Source: Mimachlamys varia (lineage: Eukaryota > Mollusca > Bivalvia > Pectinida > Pectinidae). From it: a stretch of DNA of 64,000 nucleotides. This document shows, piece after piece, positions 57,870 through 64,000 of this stretch (within the stretch, counting starts at the first letter, position 1; each line of letters starts with the position of its first letter). The stretch is taken from assembly GCA_947623455.1 (NCBI GenBank), contig OX392542.1:13647625-13711624 (forward strand), read 5' to 3'. The position numbers were made by a program, and so were the translations under genes. Below the pieces are notes generated by a model. It did not search any database, had not been told where the DNA came from, and saw only the letters and a list, made by a program, of their open reading frames with translations.

Positions 57870-58140
57870 TATACACATTTTCGTAGTACACGATTTGAAA
57901 TGATACAGAACTATTTATTTAACTTCTAAATCAATTAATTAAAGGGGTTTAACGCACCGACCCTTCTGCTTCTGCATTAGTTTAAAAATTTTGGATTTCC
58001 ATATTTTGGTCATTATCATCCCTTAAAAGTTGTAGGAGGTTGGGACAGCTGTATTATGCAGTTCAATTCTTTTTGTGGCATACTGTATCTATTACCAGAT
58101 GTAAAAGGTGAAGCATACATGTATGTGTGTTACGTCTTCT
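57870..58140 (+). repeat. Family B repeat, near full length
   Basis: 'ACACATTTTCGTAGTACACG', 'AAAGGGGTTTAACGCACCG', 'CCCTTCTGCTTCTGCATTAG', 'GGGACAGCTGTATTATGC', 'GTGGCATACTGTATCTATTA' and 'GTGTGTTACGTC' parallel 15.06-15.33 kb along the whole length. Confidence 0.8.
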
Positions 58141-58289
58141 TTCATTGTAACGTGTGGTGTCTTGGTGTACAAAATGTTAATTGATAGCCATGTCACCCAT
58201 ACCTTTTCATGTCTTATCTTATAATCAGACCCTGTTCAAATTAATAAAAGTGTCTGTCAGTCTCAAAACAATTGTACAGTGTCTACCCA

Positions 58290-58900
58290 CACACTGAATG
58301 GGATGTTCGCAACGCTGCTTGATACATTGATTTAAAAAGCCTTTGGTTATTGAACCTCGTTGCTTCCTCACAGGACAAAACTAATTTGTGTAAGAATTTA
58401 GCAGAACTCGGAGATTTGTCAATATGTGATAATTAATAAATACTTGTTTATGTACGTTAGAATTGCAGTGATACTGACATTTGGAAAATATATGATCTCT
58501 TACATAACTGTTTCTCATCATCTAGTTCCTTGAAGGTCAATGCCTGCATTTCGTTTTAAAATGCACATATCAGCCTAACGCGCCGTCTCATCAATTCCAT
58601 ATGCAGTCAAGTGTTATAACAAACAGCGTGTTTACATATCATCTCTGATTTGTATTACGTCGCATTTACTCGTCTCCACAAATTGAATGGGATGTTCGTA
58701 TCGCTGTTTGATGCGTATGCATTGCTTGTAGAAGTCTCTTGTTTATTGAACCTCGGTGATTCCTCGCGGCTTCAAACCAATTTGTATGGGAATTTACCAG
58801 AAGTTGGACACCTAACAAGATGATATGAAACCCTTCTACTGATGTTACTCCATGAAGGTTTTCAATATAGGGCTGGTACTCAAATAGCCACCGAAGCCCC
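58290..58900. repeat. Diverged ~390-bp-spaced direct duplication
   Basis: 'TGAATGGGATGTTCG' 'CAACGCTG.TTGAT' at about 58.30 kb and again at about 58.68 kb, each followed by 'TTATTGAACCTCG' then 'TTCCTC' then 'AATTTGT' then 'GAATTTA.CAGAA'. The copies have diverged by substitutions and indels. Confidence 0.7.
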
Positions 58901-58919
58901 CACACATGGTATATTTAGA

Positions 58920-59900
58920 TCATGTGGCTTTCCTTAAGGCACTGAACGACCAACGCTAAATGTGGCCGGAGCGCCGAATCCTAATTTGGTGTTATATGAG
59001 AAGTTGGTCCCACGACTCTTTTTCCCTCACTCAGATGGTTGCCATACGTCATCCGATGCTTTAGCGGCATGGATTTGACTACACGGATTGCGTTTTATAA
59101 GACCCCAGCGTGCACTAGTTCGCCGGCCTACTCACTCACCATGTGGGATTTCCTAGAAAGCTTTAAACGTTAACACTATATTGACATATCAATGATTGTA
59201 TCACTACTGAATACACTCAAGGATAAGTATGTCACAATAAAAACATTTACATACAATGTTTACGCTACTGATCTCTATTTGAAATTATGTTTAGTAGCAA
59301 TCACACATTGTCCTCTCGTAGCAACGTGAGCGCGTTATTAGATTTACGCTAGACGGGGTATAGATATATAAATATAACATATAAACGCGTTCAGTACACA
59401 TCAGCATTCTTGATATATTTACCTTTGTAATAAACAGGAATATACATTATTCAAACCCGACGGTAATCTAATTAGTATTTACTACTAACACTCGTGATAT
59501 ACGGATACTGTAAACACTGTACAGAGCACCGTGACGTTTCATATTGAAAGTATGTGTAAAATACCAGCATTCCCCTCCTTTACCGAGGTAACGAAACATC
59601 AACATACGCCACCTGTCTGGATCTGTATTGTAAACATACAAATACCTTATTATTAGGACGCCTATATAATTAATACTTAAAGCTTGCGGGGTGATGTTGC
59701 CGTACTTTGTCGATTCCAGCCGATGTACAGGTGATTACACGCGCTTGTGTTATGTAGCTAATAACACTCTCCTTGGAATTGTCGTGATTAACTGTCTCGA
59801 GAGCACGAGCGGAGGTGTACAGACCAGACCTACTCTCGTTACTGGAACATAACATCAGATGTGTTGTATGAACAGTGTCGTAACACATAAAGTGAAAAAA
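58920..59900. other. Stretch without a recognised feature
   Basis: Composition rises modestly in GC from about 59.68 kb toward the possible exon at 60.16 kb. No repeat recognised. Confidence 0.3.
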
Positions 59901-59963
59901 TAAGATAGTTGCCGATTTGACAGTTTTTACATTGTGGCAAATTGGTTATTCGTTATTTTGTTT

Positions 59964-60044
59964 ATGGACTACGAAAACTTGGACACGGATGTTGACAAGA
60001 AATGTCCCTGGAGGTGGTGTCCAGGCCAGGACAAAAACACCTGA
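59964..60044 (+). CDS. Possible upstream ORF, 26 codons
   Basis: ATG at 59964 opens 'MDYENLDTDVDKKCPW', continues through RWCPGQDKNT and ends at TGA 60042-60044. It lies about 120 bases upstream of the candidate first exon and would behave as a uORF if they share a transcript. No family recognised. Confidence 0.15.
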   Translation: MDYENLDTDVDKKCPWRWCPGQDKNT

Positions 60045-60162
60045 CTAATTTAGCTAAGGATTGGCTTCAAACAGCGAGACGGCTGTCGTCTGCAACGTGA
60101 TGTAAACAAAATTTACTCGATATTTCAAAGGAAGCGATTGGATACTCGATCATAAACCAACT

Positions 60163-60224
60163 ATGGCTTTACCAATTAGTTTCAAAGTCGGTGTTACTGA
60201 TGGGGACCTATGTACAAGGACATG
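60163..60224 (+). CDS. Possible first coding exon of an unidentified gene
   Basis: ATG at 60163 in a favourable context (AACTATGG) opens 'MALPISFKVGVTDGDLCTRT' and then W, after which the sequence reads CATG|GTAAGC, a good 5' splice donor with GT at 60225. The exon would end in phase 2. The upstream 250 bases are less AT-rich and not repetitive. I could not recognise a following exon in the remaining 3.8 kb, which would have to be intron, and the peptide matches no family I know. It is the most gene-like start in the window, but the evidence is thin. Confidence 0.25.
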
Positions 60225-60229
60225 GTAAG

Positions 60230-61520
60230 CAATTGTTTTCATTGTTTTTCATATCTTGATGACATCAATGCAAAACTTACATCTTATTTTCCAGTTTTAT
60301 GAAAGCAAACATGAAAATTTCAATTTTTCCCTTCAAAATGTCTTGAAAGTTAAATTATGACATTGTAATAGAAAATAATTCATAATGATAAATAAACGCC
60401 AAAAAGTACACATGTGAATGCAACAGTACATGAAACATTATACATGTACCTAAAGAGGATATTATACTCCAACGTAAATCTGTTACTTCCTTTAATGCAT
60501 CGATAGTGGTAGGAGCCAACAGTGCAAACATGTAAATGTTTTACATGAGATTATTCAGTATTCATCATATACACTTTTACTCAGAGAAGTATTTTGATGT
60601 TTAATTTTCATGAATATATGTTTTTATCAACAATTATATAATTATATGAACCCTCCCATTATCGTTCATGTAACTACACTATATTTATTAACCTTCTCGA
60701 TACCCGAGAAACCCGTAGTCGACCAACTTTGTTAGGTGCGTAAACATCAGTATTTCTGGTATCCATGACAACTAATTATTGTCAGCATGGTAACCGTTAA
60801 CAGATTTGCTTAAATACTGTCAGTTTTGAAATACGTTCCACTTTCAATTCCAGCACCATACACAAAAGTGCACATGGATGCGAAGTTTAATTTTAATATT
60901 TATTATATATTTTTATATATAAGCCGTAAGTTCATTGTAGGGCGTTAAACAAAGCAATATAAATCCAATTTCTCTTTAAAATGTTCACGGAATAAGCAAT
61001 CTTTAGACTAGGCCTGATCATTTACCCATATGGAAATTACTTTGATTATTCTGAAAAAAATTCAAATAAAAAAAACTTGTTTTCTTGTAATTATATTTAA
61101 TTGGTAACAGCTGAAGCAATACAAATTAACCTTTGAAACTTGTTCAATGACGTCACAAAAAATATTGATACAGGGTACATGTAAGTTGATAAATGTCTAT
61201 GAATATTGTATTATACTACAGATTTTTAATTAAGATAGCGACATTCGTGCCTCATTATAGACAAATTAAAAAGTGTAAAAAGTCATTTTAATTAACAGTC
61301 AAGTATAAGTTTACTTGATCCACTTGCTATAACTGAATTGTGCTGTCTAATTATGGTAGTTGCACTGTAAGATAATTTTAATCAATGGTTTGAAATGTTT
61401 GGTGACCGAAATTGCTTGAGTTAAGTAAACAACTGAAAAACGCGTAAAATAAGTGTCACAAAATATTAAAACATATTGTATTAGATCTAGGATCATTATC
61501 TCAAAAGGAAGACAAAACAT
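60230..61520. other. Stretch without a recognised feature
   Basis: AT-rich, compatible with intron sequence. No frame or repeat recognised. Confidence 0.3.
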
Positions 61521-61528
61521 TAAATAAC

Positions 61529-61765
61529 AGAGAATACAGAAGCTTTAAAAAACCATAATCGGAACTCAAAATCGGTTAAACTAGGGGCAAAATATAAGCA
61601 AAGGAAATTTTTTTCTCCATTTTTATCCACATAGAGACCCTTGTAAAAGTGCAAGAGAATATGATGATATTCCAGAATAAGCGGCTCTTGCTTCATTGAC
61701 GACACCAACGATGTAAAGCATTGTCACATCGAAGTAAATGTCACGTCCTCAAAATAAAAACCGAT
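61529..61765 (-). pseudogene. Retroelement 3' fragment (copy t)
   Basis: 'AGAGAATACAGAAGCTTTAA', 'GGAACTCAAAATCGGTTAAA' 'CTAGGGGCAAAATATAAGC', 'CTTGCTTCATTGACGACACC' and 'GTCACATCGAAGTAAATGTC' 'ACGTCCTCAAAAT' give the terminus and tail in reverse. Confidence 0.8.
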
Positions 61766-61769
61766 CAAA

Positions 61770-62700
61770 GGCTTGTTTTAAGTAATGAATTCCCCCTCTT
61801 TTCACGGGATCCTGTTTCATTTGTAAAACCATTTACTTGTCATTGTCAGCCGTGCACGACATTTTATCGAAGCTTTAACACTTTCAACAATTTCAAACAA
61901 AGATGTGAATCTAAGAACAATAGAGAGATCAAATCTGATCAGTGACAGGTTAGTTGATATAATATGAAATATTACAGAAAAACACGTTTACAACGATATA
62001 TCTGAGGACGAAGTAAATTACTACGTTGTAAGAATAGTTTGGTATACATGAATAACTAACAAATGATATCGCACTTGATATAGAATAAAAAACATAACCG
62101 TGAATTCACTGTAAGCATGTTCGTTATATATGTATTTTACTGTATCTCTACAATTCTAACCTATATACATTTTGTATTCTGTAAAAAGATGTTATCAAAC
62201 CATACCTACTATTGAAAGTCATTGACATTTGTCTTTTACCTTTTCCTTCGTTTGATGTTGTCTCCGTTAGCATGTACAGTCTGCTGTTATTGTCGCAAAT
62301 TAACCGTGTTGATGGTAATCTTATTTAGTCTATTCTAGTCTGTAAAATGAAAATCATGCCCTTTGCGAGAAATGAACAGTTTTTGGTCGTGCGAAGAAGG
62401 CAGAAATGTATTTCTACGTAGAAAACATGCTTTAATGTCAAAGCTTGATTGTTTTAAATGATGCTGATTGCGAAATTGTTTTTTTTTTTTCATTTACACT
62501 TGCCTTCAAGAAATGCATTCAATTTATCTAAACTGCCTTTTTCCAATCATGACTAGTAACGAGTTATAAGCGATAAGTAAATACTGGATGAAGGCAAATA
62601 CATTGCCTCTATATTGATATCTAAGATATTTTCGCATAGATATCATTCACACTAAGAGTCTAAACCTGCAAAAAACTCCCTACGGTAAACATATACATGT
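61770..62700. other. Stretch without a recognised feature
   Basis: No repeat family member or convincing exon. Confidence 0.3.
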
Positions 62701-62762
62701 ATCGCACACAGGTTATTTCTTCCTGAATCTAACAGTGAGATATTCCATACTACCACAGGGAT

Positions 62763-62963
62763 CTATGTGTGTGTGCCCCCAGCGTTACGATAATAAGGCA
62801 ATTTGTCTAAAGACCATTGGCCCGAGAACATCGTACTTGCCCTGAAACACAAACTTCGCTCATTGATAGTTTCTGGAATACAAACGGCATTACCTAATGT
62901 TTGTAGTGTATAACTTGGCATCGTTTCAATTTCAATATCGCCGTTTCTCGTTGCCTTGAACAT
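62763..62963 (-). other. Unassigned 66-codon open frame
   Basis: The minus-strand frame starts at an ATG ('MFKATRNGDIEIETMPSYTL') and ends just inside 'NAGGTHT'. Composition is protein-like and GC is higher than in the flanks. An acceptor-like TGTGTTTCAG lies inside it, so it could instead contain an intron-exon border. No family recognised. Confidence 0.15.
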
Positions 62964-63513
62964 TACAAGTAAGGCTGTTATGATAAATAATATATTGCAC
63001 AGTAATTGTTCAGTCCTAAAATGACGCTTGACTTGGTAAATGCACTAGAAGTTATTGTCATACGTATACAAACCAACTACAGTGTATACTGTTCAATACG
63101 GGGTCATGTAGGGACTAGCGATATCCAGTACGTCTAAGGCAGGGAGAGGGAAGATAGAGTCTTGGACCAACGGTATAGAAACATGACATGTTTTGTAACA
63201 TTGTTCTATATTGTTGTATTAGCGAGTCGTCGTATTTAAAAGTACACACATTGTTAAAAAAAAACATCATAATTGTTAGATATATCACCATTCACATTTT
63301 ATACAATATCACAAGAAACAATTAAAAAACGAAAAGAAAAAACTTTAAAATTTCATACCGAACTATTCCAGCCCCTGGAACATCATACATGTAAAGAACT
63401 TTTCCAACCGATTTAATGGAAGAAATCAAATGTTTTTTGAGTGATGAGTGATTGAAAAGGGAGAAACAGGCTAATTTGTAGAATTAATTTCCCCCACTCT
63501 CCCCCTTGCGTAA

Positions 63514-63895
63514 GTGAGTAATCATATTGTAGGTAAAAACTTTAGAGGTCATGTTGAAACATGTAATTTTCATGCTGTTGACTCAAGATATATTACTTGG
63601 AAATCGATCAAATATCAAGGCCCTATATATTCGTACTTAGAAATCGGAAAAAAGTGTTGCTGTGATTTCACGAAAACGCCAGAAAATGACATTTTCTTTA
63701 ATCAGGGGGCCTTTACTCTGCCAAGTCAAGTCCGTCATTCGAAATTTTGGCGAGCTATTTAGGCAATCAGCATTGTTACTGAGTTTAAGAAAGTCGAATA
63801 TTTTGCCGTTATTTCACAGAAACGAACTATGACTGACAGACACACAGGCAGACCGACGGACGGTCAAATCCAAATCAATACTACATCCCCTGGAA
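63514..63895 (+). repeat. Modular dispersed repeat with 'GACGGACGGTCAAATCC' end
   Basis: 'GGGGGCCTTTACTCTGCCAA' 'GTCAAGTCCG', 'CATTGTTACTGAGTTTAAGA' 'AAGTCG' and 'GACAGACACACAGGCAGACC' 'GACGGACGGTCAAATCC' are the pieces. I remember this order (small-GACA microsatellite followed by 'AAATCCAAATCAATA') from abundant molluscan repeats. The ORF at 63514-63762 is within it and not a gene. Confidence 0.5.
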
Positions 63896-64000
63896 AGACA
63901 TCATTTCATATGAATTTAATGAATCCAAATGACTTATAGGTATTAAAATCATAATGTGATTAGATAATGTTGATGACTGTCTACATCATTTGCTTATGTG

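Noticed and set aside
60901..60945. TATA-like cluster
   Set aside because: AT-rich sequence gives many such matches and no exon follows.

Overview
This is an AT-rich window of animal nuclear DNA with no gene I can call with confidence. No open frame exceeds about 170 codons, most short ORFs fall in repeats, and I see no rRNA, CRISPR array or bacterial-style operon. The repeats (complex tRNA-derived SINEs ending in an 'AAATCAAACCAAACC'-type tail, a degenerate retroelement reverse transcriptase with a 'GTNCAPLLADLF ... YIDDVLSINN ... SQLIRYSRAC' signature, and 'aagaggcccatgggcc'-type modules) match what I remember from molluscs, especially bivalves. The lophotrochozoan or mollusc assignment is therefore inference from repeat content; no species is claimed.

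Layout. 1-7.1 kb holds a foldback element at the left edge, SINE-like family C copies, family B copies and the first retroelement remnants. 8.44-9.93 kb is a roughly 33-bp minisatellite. 11.2-11.7 kb holds two pieces of palindrome-rich family E. 15-17 kb holds a full-length family B copy and the longest reverse-transcriptase remnant. 23-26 kb and 28.9-39.9 kb are dense with family C and retroelement fragments, including a second minisatellite (29.97-30.27 kb) that lies inside a family C copy. 41.2-41.7 kb (minus) holds the longest stop-free frame, unassigned. 42.9-53.4 kb mixes modular repeats, a tRNA-headed SINE (48.07-48.31 kb), another SINE (49.15-49.35 kb), family E and a tandem pair of retroelement 3' ends. 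53.9-58.9 kb holds a foldback family, B copies and a diverged duplication. 59.9-60.23 kb has a possible first coding exon with a good splice donor. 63.5-63.9 kb is another modular repeat.

Main patterns. (1) About 20 fragments of one retroelement share a 3' end and are truncated at different 5' points, the usual mark of target-primed reverse transcription. (2) Both minisatellites appear to be amplified internal segments of the same SINE-like family C, from two different parts of it. (3) Several palindromic or foldback elements (left edge, family E, 54.7 kb) look like non-autonomous DNA elements. If the window belongs to a gene, it is most likely intronic or intergenic.
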